A stretch of DNA of 64,000 bases from Alistipes sp. (GTDB taxonomy: Bacteria; Bacteroidota; Bacteroidia; Bacteroidales; Rikenellaceae): NCBI GenBank assembly GCA_017547175.1, contig JAFYQI010000001.1, positions 1 through 64,000 of the forward strand. The letters are read 5' to 3'. Positions 56,697 through 64,000 of the stretch are shown here, in pieces. Under the pieces are notes generated by a model, which was given only the letters and a program-made list of their open reading frames with translations, made no database searches and was not told the DNA's origin. Each line of letters starts with the position of its first letter. Position 1 is the first letter of the stretch. Made by a program: the position numbers and the translations under genes.

Positions 56697-57332
56697 TTAG
56701 GGAATGTGCATGTATTTGTGGCTTTGGATCGAGATGTTCCAACGCGGATGAGCTTTGGCATATTCGACCATCAGGGGCATCATCTGCTCAGCACGACTCC
56801 ACTCGGGCTGGAGATACAGCCGGCATTTTTTCGACACTTCGCGGGCGTTGAGTTCGGCCCAGGCAAAATCCTCCTCTGATTCGATGATGACCTTGAGCTC
56901 ATCGGCTTGTCGATAGGCCTCTTTTAGCGGGGGTTGTTGCCGCTTGGGCGACAGACATACCCAATCGAAGCGCCCCGAGAAGGGGTGTGATCCCGAGGTT
57001 TCGAGAAAAATCTCCAATCCGCGTTCGTGTAATCCGTCGCACAAGGGATCGAGGGGATAGAGCAACGGCTCGCCACCGGTCAAGACGATGGCTTGAGCCG
57101 GGTAGGAGGCGGCTCGCTCAATGACGGTCTCGATTTCGATCGGAGGGTATAGTTTCGGATTCCAGGTGTATTTGGCATCGCACCAACGACAACCTACGTC
57201 ACAACCGCCAAGGCGGATAAAATAGGCCGGTTTTCCGCTGTGAAAGCCTTCACCCTGGATCGTATAGAAATCCTCTACGAGCGGCAATCGCCGTCCGCCT
57301 TCCAAAAGCTCGATATGGGGATCAAAAGCCAT
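56697..57332 (-). CDS. queE: 7-carboxy-7-deazaguanine synthase (radical SAM)
   Basis: The 211-residue radical-SAM protein makes 7-carboxy-7-deazaguanine from carboxy-tetrahydropterin in the synthesis of queuosine. The [4Fe-4S] cysteines are Cys44, Cys48 and Cys51 in CDVGCRWCDAKYTW. FYTIQGEGFHSGKPA, the TGGEPLLYP segment and LSPKRQ are QueE marks. Its ATG begins on the base after the hpt stop. Other que genes are not in the window. Confidence 0.95.
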   Translation of the reverse strand: MAFDPHIELLEGGRRLPLVEDFYTIQGEGFHSGKPAYFIRLGGCDVGCRWCDAKYTWNPKLYPPIEIETVIERAASYPAQAIVLTGGEPLLYPLDPLCDGLHERGLEIFLETSGSHPFSGRFDWVCLSPKRQQPPLKEAYRQADELKVIIESEEDFAWAELNAREVSKKCRLYLQPEWSRAEQMMPLMVEYAKAHPRWNISIQSHKYMHIP

Positions 57333-57875
57333 CTATTCGCTCACTACGTAGATATCCTTCAGCGAACGGCCCAACTGATCGTAGTCGAGTCCGTAGCCGA
57401 CAATAAATTCGTTGCCGATCTCCAGAGCGCGGTATTTAATCGGAATCTGTTTGCTGTACGAAGCAGGCTTAAAGAAGAGCGTGCAGACCTCTACCGAAGC
57501 CGGATTCTGAGCCTTCAGGAGTTCGACCATGTGCTGGATACTGCCGCCCGTATCAACGATATCCTCCACGATCACAATGTGGCGGCCTTCGATCGAACTG
57601 TTCAGACCGATCAGATTCTTCACGGCTCCCGTCGATGAGGTTCCTTCATAGGAGGCGAGCTTGACAAACGTGATTTCGTTGTTAAACTCGATCTTTTTGA
57701 TCAGGTCGCTCAAGAACATAAACGAACCGTTGAGTACACCCAAAAAGATCGGAGTGTCGCAGTCGGCGTAATCGGCATTCAGACGCTCGGCCACAGCCTC
57801 TACGGCGCGGTCGATCTCTTCGGCGGTGATCATCACCTTGAAGTGACGGTCGTGCAGTTGGATAATATCCTTCAT
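57333..57875 (-). CDS. hpt: Hypoxanthine phosphoribosyltransferase
   Basis: The 180-residue enzyme salvages hypoxanthine and guanine to IMP and GMP using PRPP. The PRPP-binding motif is VEDIVDTGGS at about residues 103-112, and GVLNGSFMF near residue 46 is the pyrophosphate loop. The FKPASYSKQIPIKYRALEIGNEFIVGYGLDY end is typical. The ATG at 57875 follows a promoter box at 57907-57900; the longer frame to 57977 passes through that box and into thiL, so it is rejected. It is the first gene of an operon with queE and ftsB. Confidence 0.95.
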   Translation of the reverse strand: MKDIIQLHDRHFKVMITAEEIDRAVEAVAERLNADYADCDTPIFLGVLNGSFMFLSDLIKKIEFNNEITFVKLASYEGTSSTGAVKNLIGLNSSIEGRHIVIVEDIVDTGGSIQHMVELLKAQNPASVEVCTLFFKPASYSKQIPIKYRALEIGNEFIVGYGLDYDQLGRSLKDIYVVSE

Positions 57876-57899
57876 GATTGCAGTTGTGTTATTTGGCGA

Positions 57900-57907
57900 C
57901 AAAGATA
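57900..57907 (-). promoter_or_regulatory. -7 box of the hpt operon
   Basis: The minus strand reads TATCTTTG, 24 bases before the hpt ATG and 13 bases past the thiL stop. Confidence 0.62.
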
Positions 57908-57919
57908 ATAAAATCTTTG

Positions 57920-58855
57920 TTAGAAGTGGCAAAATCCGTGAAGATCTCGTGTTTCGGCGATGTTGTTTCGTCGCCAAATAAGCCCATCGTGGGTGATACG
58001 ACCGATCGGATAGAGCGGGCGATGAAATTGTGCCTCAAAGTCCTGTTGCAAGGTGGTGCATCGCTCGGCCTCGACTGTTAGCAGCAATTTGTAGTCTTCA
58101 CCCCCCGTGGTGGCCTCGTCGATGGTTGCCCCCTCGTCGAGCGGGATGGCTGTCAACTCGACTTCGGCCCCCACCTGCGAAGCGGTAAGTATGTGGCGTA
58201 GATCCGAGGCGATTCCGTCCGAAATATCCATCATGGCGTGAACCTCTTCCCGTGCACCGAGCCAGGCTCCGACCTCAACCTCGGGTTGCGGCGTTCGATG
58301 AATATGCGCCGCAAGTGTGTCGTAGCGTTCCGATAGAATCGCTTTCAGGCCTGCCGCCGATCCTCCCAACCGGTCACTGACCAGGATGATATCGCCTACA
58401 CGTGCATCGCGACGACGTTTCAGGTGTTTGCTCGGTCCTCGACCGATGGCTGTTACGTTCAGTATGATGCCATGCTCCGAGCGTGTGGTGTCGCCACCCA
58501 CGAGTGCTACGTTATGTTGGCGGGCCAGCGCCGTGAATCCGTCCATAAAGGCTTCAATCCAGCCTTCTGGTAACCCTTCCGGCAATGAAAGCGAAAGCAG
58601 TACTGCAATAGGGCGTACTCCCATCGCAGCTACGTCGCTCAAATTTACGGCCAACGTTTTATGCCCAATTTCGTGTGCCGAGGTTGCTGCGCGGAGAAAA
58701 TGCACCCCTTCGCACAAGGCATCGGAGGTGAAGACGAGTGATTCGCCACCGCCGATTTCGAGTACGGCACAATCATCGCCGATTCCTTCAAAATCGTTGG
58801 TCGGTAAGGTGGTACACAGCTGTTTGATAGCTGCTATGAGTTCAAATTCGCCCAT
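57920..58855 (-). CDS. thiL: Thiamine-monophosphate kinase
   Basis: The 311-residue protein converts thiamine monophosphate to the active cofactor thiamine diphosphate. Family marks are FEGIGDDCAVLEI, the VNLSDVAAMGVRP segment, GGDTTRSEHGI, MMDISDGIASDLRHI and the GEDYKLLLT end. ThiL is related to PurM-type ATP-binding folds. It is read leftward from a promoter almost touching its ATG; hpt begins 44 bases downstream with its own promoter. The thiamine diphosphate it makes is the cofactor of the PFOR encoded at 35664-39191. Confidence 0.94.
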   Translation of the reverse strand: MGEFELIAAIKQLCTTLPTNDFEGIGDDCAVLEIGGGESLVFTSDALCEGVHFLRAATSAHEIGHKTLAVNLSDVAAMGVRPIAVLLSLSLPEGLPEGWIEAFMDGFTALARQHNVALVGGDTTRSEHGIILNVTAIGRGPSKHLKRRRDARVGDIILVSDRLGGSAAGLKAILSERYDTLAAHIHRTPQPEVEVGAWLGAREEVHAMMDISDGIASDLRHILTASQVGAEVELTAIPLDEGATIDEATTGGEDYKLLLTVEAERCTTLQQDFEAQFHRPLYPIGRITHDGLIWRRNNIAETRDLHGFCHF

Positions 58856-58862
58856 GATAGGA

Positions 58863-58890
58863 CAAAGATAGTGAAAAATTTATATCTTTG
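58863..58890. promoter_or_regulatory. Back-to-back -7 boxes of thiL and aroQ
   Basis: TATCTTTG is on the minus strand at 58870-58863 (8 bases from the thiL ATG at 58855) and on the plus strand at 58883-58890 (24 bases from the aroQ ATG). The two boxes are 12 bases apart, so the promoter regions must overlap. Confidence 0.68.
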
Positions 58891-58914
58891 TATCGGAATA
58901 AGAACCTGTTTACG

Positions 58915-59340
58915 ATGAAGATTTTGATTCTCAACGGCCCCAACCTCAATCTGCAGGGTCGCCGTGATACGGATGTATATGGCACGAAAACCTTTGAGGA
59001 GTTTCTCGAGGAGTTGCGTGCAGCCTATGCCGACATGACGCTCGACTATTTCCAGTCGAACGTGGAGGGTGAGTTGATCAACGCCCTGCATGGCTCGGTG
59101 GGGGTTTATGACGGCGTGGTCTTCAATGCCGGCGGCTATACCCATACCTCGGTGGCATTGCGTGATGCAGTTTCGGCTATCTCGACGCCCGTGGTTGAGG
59201 TGCACATCTCCTCGATCATGGCCCGCGAGGAGTTCCGCCATGTCTCGATGCTGGCACCCGTGGTTATCGGCTCGATTATGGGCTTTGGTCTCGACTCCTA
59301 CGTGCTAGGTATCGAATCGTTGATTCTGAAGCACGCCTAA
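58915..59340 (+). CDS. aroQ: Type II 3-dehydroquinate dehydratase
   Basis: The 141-residue enzyme removes water from 3-dehydroquinate in the shikimate route to aromatic amino acids. It starts LILNGPNLNLQGRR; the likely catalytic Tyr22 is in DVYG and the catalytic His97 in VEVHISS. Length and pattern are normal for the dodecameric type II enzyme. The ATG at 58915 is used since the in-frame ATG at 58888 lies inside the promoter box. It is followed by a flippase gene after 15 bases. Confidence 0.95.
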   Translation: MKILILNGPNLNLQGRRDTDVYGTKTFEEFLEELRAAYADMTLDYFQSNVEGELINALHGSVGVYDGVVFNAGGYTHTSVALRDAVSAISTPVVEVHISSIMAREEFRHVSMLAPVVIGSIMGFGLDSYVLGIESLILKHA

Positions 59341-59355
59341 TCCTATTTGCGGGTA

Positions 59356-60801
59356 ATGAAGAGCCGACTGAAAGCGCAGGTGGCTGCGAGTGCCGAATGG
59401 ACGATGGGCGAGAAGGTGGCAACAGCCCTCCTTCAGTTCATTGTGCGTATTTTGGTGCTGCGTATGCTGATGCCCGACGATTTGAAGGTGGTGGCTATTC
59501 TGCTGGCGCTTTCATCGTTTGCGTTGGTGGTCGTGGATAGTGGCTTTTCGCAAATGCTGGTACGCAAAGCTGATCCTCGTGACGAGGACTTTAAGTCGGT
59601 CTTTCTCTTTAATATACTCTCTTCGGTAATCATCTACGGGTTGTTGTTGGTGCTCACTCCCTGGTTGGCCGACTATTACGCCATGCCCATTTTGCGAACC
59701 ACCGCACCCCTCTTTTTCTTGATGATCCCCCTCAATGCACTGGGTGTGATTCAGCATACGATTCTGACACGTCGTTTTGATTTCGCCCGCATCTCGAAAT
59801 TGATCTTTACGGCACAACTCATCAGCGGCCTGTCGGCAGTGGCTTTAGCCTATGCCGGCTTTGGTGTATGGGCTTTGGTGTGGCAGCAGGTGTTGCTGAT
59901 GGCGGTACGTAGTGTTCTTTTATGGTGGTGGAGTGGTTGGTCGCCTACCGGTAAGGCATCAGTGGGCGCATTGCGTGAAATGGCCCCCTATAGCATGAGC
60001 CTGATGGCTTCGGATTTGGTGACTGCGCTCTATAATAAAGTCCCGCAGTTGGCCCTCGGTAAACTCTATCTCGATGCCACCCTTGGTTATTACGACCAGG
60101 CTATTAAACTCAAAGACCTGCCGGTGCAGTCGGCGATGCAGTCGGTGCAATTTGTGACCTTCCCGGCGATGGCAAAAATAGCCCACGACGAGGTGAAATT
60201 CGCCGAGAGTTTCCGTCAGGTGTTGTTGGTTGTGGCCTATGTGATCTTCCCGGTGATGTTGGGGATGGCGGCTGTTGCACAGGATCTGTTTGCCGTTCTG
60301 CTTGGTGAGCAGTGGATGCCGACTGTGCCTCTCTTCGAGGTGGTCTGCTTGGCCGGACTCTTCACCCCGTTGGCGATGATGGCCTATAATGTACTTAAAG
60401 TAAAGGCGGAGGGAGGAGTTATTATTCGACTTGAATTGCTGAAAAAGGGTTTTATGACCCTTGCGCTGATCTATGCAATCCCCCGTTCGGTGGAGAGCGT
60501 GGTGTGGGCTTTGGTGGCCTCGGCTGCTTTTGATTGGGTGGTCAATATGGCTGTCGCATTACCCCTTGCCCGCCTTTCGTGGGGACGAGCATTGCGCGCG
60601 TTGCTGCCCGTGGTGGTGGTTTCAGCGGTGATGTACGGGAGTGTACTGGCGATATCGTGGTGGCTCGTTGAGCCCTCCTGGATGCGATTCGGACTGCAGA
60701 TTGCGTGTGGTGTGTTTGTCTATCTCGGCCTTTCGGCACTCTTTCGATTGGAGGCGTTGAGGGAGATCGTCTCGTTAGTAAAACTACAATTAAAAAAATA
60801 A
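59356..60801 (+). CDS. Oligosaccharide flippase, Wzx-like (MOP superfamily)
   Basis: The 481-residue inner-membrane protein has about twelve to fourteen hydrophobic segments and the opening WTMGEKVATALLQFIVRILVLRMLMPDD usual for Bacteroidetes lipopolysaccharide or capsule flippases. The KADPRDEDFKSVFLFNI segment and YYDQAIKLKDLPVQSAMQSVQFVTFPAMAK are further family signs. It would move a lipid-linked sugar chain from the inner to the outer face of the inner membrane. It lies behind aroQ, not in a polysaccharide cluster. The ATG at 59356 is preferred over a TTG at 59347. Confidence 0.85.
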   Translation: MKSRLKAQVAASAEWTMGEKVATALLQFIVRILVLRMLMPDDLKVVAILLALSSFALVVVDSGFSQMLVRKADPRDEDFKSVFLFNILSSVIIYGLLLVLTPWLADYYAMPILRTTAPLFFLMIPLNALGVIQHTILTRRFDFARISKLIFTAQLISGLSAVALAYAGFGVWALVWQQVLLMAVRSVLLWWWSGWSPTGKASVGALREMAPYSMSLMASDLVTALYNKVPQLALGKLYLDATLGYYDQAIKLKDLPVQSAMQSVQFVTFPAMAKIAHDEVKFAESFRQVLLVVAYVIFPVMLGMAAVAQDLFAVLLGEQWMPTVPLFEVVCLAGLFTPLAMMAYNVLKVKAEGGVIIRLELLKKGFMTLALIYAIPRSVESVVWALVASAAFDWVVNMAVALPLARLSWGRALRALLPVVVVSAVMYGSVLAISWWLVEPSWMRFGLQIACGVFVYLGLSALFRLEALREIVSLVKLQLKK

Positions 60802-60920
60802 GCCGTCTAACAAGGTGATTTCTGCGTTACACTTGTGCTCGAAATACTCCCATACGCTTAATATGCTGAGGTTTCTCGCACTTCGCAAGCCTTACCCTCC
60901 CCGTGTGTTATACAACTTCT

Positions 60921-60970
60921 AAAAAACGGAAAGGGCTGCCTAACCTATTTGTTGGGCAGCCCTTTCCGTT
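60921..60970 (-). terminator. Terminator of the galK-GH51 operon
   Basis: A long hairpin (60925-60944 with 60951-60970, 20 positions with one wobble) runs on the minus strand into TTTTTT (60926-60921). The rest of 60802-60920 shows nothing clear. Confidence 0.88.
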
Positions 60971-60991
60971 AGTTCTGTTCGGATCAGATTT

Positions 60992-62530
60992 CTACTCAAT
61001 CTCCAACGTGATAATCGAGGCTGCGGGGAGCTTCAGTTCAATGCCCGTCTTGGTGATTTTAGCCCCCTTGAAGGGCTTGATGCCCACCCGATTGGTCGCA
61101 TCGAAGTCGTTGTAGGCGTCAATCGATTCGGCATGCAGAATGGTGCCTGATACCTGCTTGGGGTTGAGCTCATCGAACGAAATCTGGATCGTAGGCTCCT
61201 TCTCCAACTCGGGATTGACCACCGAGAGGTGCAGTTTGCCCGCCTTATCGCGCGAAGCCGTCACGCTGACCTCGGGGATCGAACGTGTCTTGGTCACCTG
61301 ACGCTCAGCCGCCGAGCAGGTCGTGGGTACAAACGTAGCACCCTGATGCGGGCGGTAGAGCCAGAAGGCGTGGTAGGTGGGGGTGAGCACCATCTCATCA
61401 CCACGTGTGAGGACCATGGCCTGCAGCACGTTGGCAATCTGGGCGATGTTGGCCATGGTGATACGGTCGGCATAGCGGTGGAAAACATGGAAGGTCAGCG
61501 CTGCCACCATTGCATCACGCATCGTGTTCTGCTGGTAGAGGTGTCCGCGCACCGTACCCGGCTCCTCGTCGAACCAAGTGCCCCACTCATCGACCAAAAG
61601 ACCAATGCGTCGCTCGGGGTCGGCAGCATCCATCAGGGCGATGTGGCGACGGATCACCGGCTCGATCTCGAGCGCCTTGCCTAGCGTTTCGTAGTATTCG
61701 TCAGTCGAAAAATCAATGGCCGATCCCTTGCTGCCACGCCAACCCTTGACGGCGTAGTAGTGCAACGAAAGACCGTGCATGCGGTTGCCGATCTGTTTTA
61801 GGAGCACCTCGGTCCAGTTGTAGTCGTAGTCCGACGCGCCACTGGCCACCTTGTAGAGTCGATTTCCGTTGAAGTTGCGGCAATAGGTGGCATAACGGCG
61901 GTAGAGATCCGAGTAGTATTCGGGGCGCATGTTACCACCGCAACCCCAGCTCTCGTTACCTACACCGAGGTATTTCACCTTCCAGGGCTTCTCTCGGCCG
62001 TTCTTCTTGCGCTCCTCGGCCATAGGCCCGTTATCGGCGGTCATGTACTCGACCCATTTGGCCAGCTCCTCGACCGAACCCGAGCCGACATTGCCACTGA
62101 TGTAGGGCTCGCAACCGAGCTTCTCGCAGAGGTTGAGGAATTCGTGTGTGCCAAACGAGTTGTCCTCGATCGTGCCACCCCAATTCGAGTTGACCATGCG
62201 GGGACGATTCTCCTTGGGGCCGATGCCGTCACGCCAATGGTATTCGTCGGCAAAACAGCCGCCCGGCCAACGCAAAACAGGAATCTGCAAGGCTTTGAGT
62301 GCCTCCAGTACGTCGGTGCGGTAGCCATCTTCGTTCGGAATATCACTATCTTCGCCTACCCAAAGGCCTCCGTAGATACACGTGCCGAGGTGCTCGGAAA
62401 ATTGGCCGTAGATTTCGGGGGCAATGGTAGGTTGATCCGTGGCGCGATCCAATACGCGCACCTCAATCGGTTGCGCTGTTGCCGCAAAGGCGCAGACAAG
62501 AGCTAATAGTAAGGTTGAAAAGCGTTTCAT
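60992..62530 (-). CDS. GH51 alpha-L-arabinofuranosidase, exported
   Basis: The 512-residue protein has a signal peptide ending near ATAQ (residue 20), unlike the cytosolic GH51 of many bacteria. The GH51 barrel has IYGQFSEHLG, RWPGGCFADEYHW, Glu193 in GVGNESWG (acid/base) and Glu315 in LLVDEWGTW (nucleophile), then the C-terminal beta-sandwich. It removes arabinofuranose from arabinan, arabinoxylan or arabinogalactan. Its gene follows galK after 27 bases. With the GH53 enzyme at 19789 this fits use of arabinogalactan or RG-I side chains. Confidence 0.94.
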   Translation of the reverse strand: MKRFSTLLLALVCAFAATAQPIEVRVLDRATDQPTIAPEIYGQFSEHLGTCIYGGLWVGEDSDIPNEDGYRTDVLEALKALQIPVLRWPGGCFADEYHWRDGIGPKENRPRMVNSNWGGTIEDNSFGTHEFLNLCEKLGCEPYISGNVGSGSVEELAKWVEYMTADNGPMAEERKKNGREKPWKVKYLGVGNESWGCGGNMRPEYYSDLYRRYATYCRNFNGNRLYKVASGASDYDYNWTEVLLKQIGNRMHGLSLHYYAVKGWRGSKGSAIDFSTDEYYETLGKALEIEPVIRRHIALMDAADPERRIGLLVDEWGTWFDEEPGTVRGHLYQQNTMRDAMVAALTFHVFHRYADRITMANIAQIANVLQAMVLTRGDEMVLTPTYHAFWLYRPHQGATFVPTTCSAAERQVTKTRSIPEVSVTASRDKAGKLHLSVVNPELEKEPTIQISFDELNPKQVSGTILHAESIDAYNDFDATNRVGIKPFKGAKITKTGIELKLPAASIITLEIE

Positions 62531-62557
62531 GGTTGGTCGTAGGTTTTTGGATACAGT

Positions 62558-63700
62558 TTACATGCGATGCGACCCCTCGGAGATCACCACCTCGTAGATA
62601 GCTACCTCGTGGCCGTAACGCGCTTTGAAGCGCTCTTGGGCTTGGGTAATGAACGCATCGTAGAGCTCCTCCTTTACAAGGTTGATCGTGCAACCTCCGA
62701 AGCCGCCGCCCATGATGCGCGATCCCGTAACGCCACACTTCTGAGCCACTGTTGCCAGGAAGTCCAACTCCTCGCACGAAACCTCGTAATCCTTCGACAT
62801 GCCCCAATGGGTTTCATACATGCATCGTCCGACCGTTTCGTAGTCGTTGTTTTTGAGAGCCTCGCAGACGGTCAATACACGTTGCTCTTCGCCGATTACA
62901 TAATAAGCGCGTTTGTAGTCCTCTTCCGAAATCGTGTTGCCGAGTGCCTCCAGTTCGGCCATCGTAGCACCACGCAAGAACTCTCTGCCGAGTGCTTGGG
63001 CAACCTTTTCACACGATAAACGACGGTCGTTGTAAGGTGATCCGGTCAGCTGGTGCTTGACGCATGAATTGACAAGTACCAGGCGATAACCGTGGGCTGC
63101 AGGGTCGAAGGGGTAGTACTCAAACTCCATCGAGCGGCAATCGAGGCGCATCAGGCATCCGGCCTTGCCGAATACCGAGGCGAATTGGTCCATAATACCA
63201 CACTTTACGCCACAATAGTTGTGCTCGGTCGATTGACCGATACGGGCTAACTCGAAGCGGTCGATACCACATGCGAACAGCTCGTTCAGTGCGAAGGCGA
63301 ACACCGACTCCAGTGCGGCCGACGACGACATGCCGGCTCCCAACGGTACATTACCCGAAAATACAGCCTCAAATCCACCGATCGTATAGCCACGCTTTTG
63401 GATCTCGCGGCAGACACCAAATATATAATGGGCCCATGAGGCTTCGGGTTTGTCGGACTCCTCCAATCCGAATCGACACTCCTCGTTCAGGTCGAGGGCC
63501 ACGATGCGTACTTCGTTTTCCGAGTTGGGGCGGATGGCTGCTACAACCCCTTTGTCGACGGCACCCGGAAAGACAAAGCCGCCATTATAGTCGGTATGTT
63601 CGCCGATGAGGTTAATGCGCCCGGGTGAGGCGAAGAGTTGGGCTTCGCTGCCGAAACGCTCTTCAAAGGCGCGTTCGACGATGCTTTTCAATGCTTGCAT
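62558..63700 (-). CDS. galK: Galactokinase
   Basis: The 380-residue cytosolic GHMP kinase phosphorylates galactose in the Leloir pathway. It has the galactokinase signature PGRINLIGEHTDYNGG near the start, the ATP loop PLGAGMSSSAALE, and a C-terminal motif with GGGFGGCTINLV. Start is the ATG at 63700, followed by QALKSIV. It is the first gene of an operon with the GH51 arabinofuranosidase; galT, galE and a galactose permease are not in the window. Confidence 0.96.
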   Translation of the reverse strand: MQALKSIVERAFEERFGSEAQLFASPGRINLIGEHTDYNGGFVFPGAVDKGVVAAIRPNSENEVRIVALDLNEECRFGLEESDKPEASWAHYIFGVCREIQKRGYTIGGFEAVFSGNVPLGAGMSSSAALESVFAFALNELFACGIDRFELARIGQSTEHNYCGVKCGIMDQFASVFGKAGCLMRLDCRSMEFEYYPFDPAAHGYRLVLVNSCVKHQLTGSPYNDRRLSCEKVAQALGREFLRGATMAELEALGNTISEEDYKRAYYVIGEEQRVLTVCEALKNNDYETVGRCMYETHWGMSKDYEVSCEELDFLATVAQKCGVTGSRIMGGGFGGCTINLVKEELYDAFITQAQERFKARYGHEVAIYEVVISEGSHRM

Positions 63701-63739
63701 TTTGTGTTGTTTTTATTGTAAATATACACTCTTATGAAA

Positions 63740-63747
63740 CGAAGATA
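63740..63747 (-). promoter_or_regulatory. -7 box of the galK operon
   Basis: The minus strand reads TATCTTCG, one base off the consensus, 40 bases before the galK ATG. Confidence 0.5.
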
Positions 63748-64000
63748 CGAAAAAAAAAGGAAAATATGGTTGATGAACACTTTTTTTCGCGATTGTCTCC
63801 CTCTATTTTGATGTTAGTGCTTTATTTATAGGGGTATATACGCGTTTTTGGGCTCATGCATCTCGAAGATTTGTCCACCTATTCCGAAGAAAAATCCACC
63901 TTGCAAGCGGTTTTTTATCTTATTTTTGCAATAAATAACGGCGATAATTTGATGACGCTTCACCCGGCGTATTGAATTTTCCCCACTTTTGAGCCAAAAC
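63748..64000. other. AT-rich intergenic end of window, no supported gene
   Basis: No frame of convincing length or family likeness is present. TATTTTTG at 63921-63928 on the plus strand could be a -7 box for a rightward gene beyond the window; the first ATG after it (63951) reads only seven codons. Confidence 0.4.

Noticed and set aside
63625..63831. Plus-strand frame at the galK start
   Set aside because: It lies antisense to the galK N-terminus and promoter and shows no domain.

Overview
The window is bacterial and very probably from a gut Bacteroidales, most likely Alistipes or another Rikenellaceae. The phylum call rests on promoters of the Bacteroidetes type (-7 element TAnnTTTG, seen before more than a dozen genes), SusC/SusD-family proteins, secreted lipoproteins ending in a Cys lipobox, a BspA-type repeat protein and a high use of TCG for serine. 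The genus call is an inference from overall composition and gene content and is less certain. No ribosomal RNA, CRISPR array or intact insertion sequence was seen. One tRNA is present.

Layout. 1-940 is the 3' end of a BspA-like leucine-rich-repeat surface protein. 941-1731 holds a tRNA-Leu(CAA) and a duplicated copy of its 3' end plus terminator. purC follows at 1732-2676 (-). An esterase and a LytTR two-component system form a leftward operon (2792-6116). Divergent to it is a 20-kb polysaccharide utilization locus (6345-26576): MFS sugar transporter, SusC, SusD, a SusE-like protein, a giant 1229-residue SusE/F-like protein with about seven tandem binding modules, a SusG-like amylase with BACON and CBM58-like parts, a GH53 galactanase-like enzyme and three more GH13 enzymes. 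The logic is outer-membrane capture and cutting of alpha-glucan, import by SusC/D, periplasmic trimming and uptake by the MFS permease. The GH53 enzyme is out of place in a starch locus.

26653-35470 holds a GT2 glycosyltransferase, an AsmA-like protein, an active/inactive M16 peptidase pair and a TlpA-like lipoprotein followed by a GH29 fucosidase. 35664-41504 is a fermentation block: pyruvate:ferredoxin oxidoreductase facing a phosphotransacylase and acetate kinase, which together turn pyruvate into acetate and ATP. 41770-50665 is mostly housekeeping: an OmpR-type regulator, a DUF349 protein, YidC, an rRNA methyltransferase, an RNase D-like exonuclease and RecQ. 50825-54313 is a probable metal-related cassette: PqqD-like protein, His/Cys-rich membrane-linked protein, TonB receptor and HMA-domain protein. 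54377-60801 holds kdgK, an MBL hydrolase, the hpt-queE-ftsB operon, thiL, aroQ and a flippase. 60992-63700 is a galactokinase/GH51 arabinofuranosidase operon. The last 300 bases hold the galK promoter and no gene I can support.

All functional calls are from reading sequence motifs. No database search was possible.
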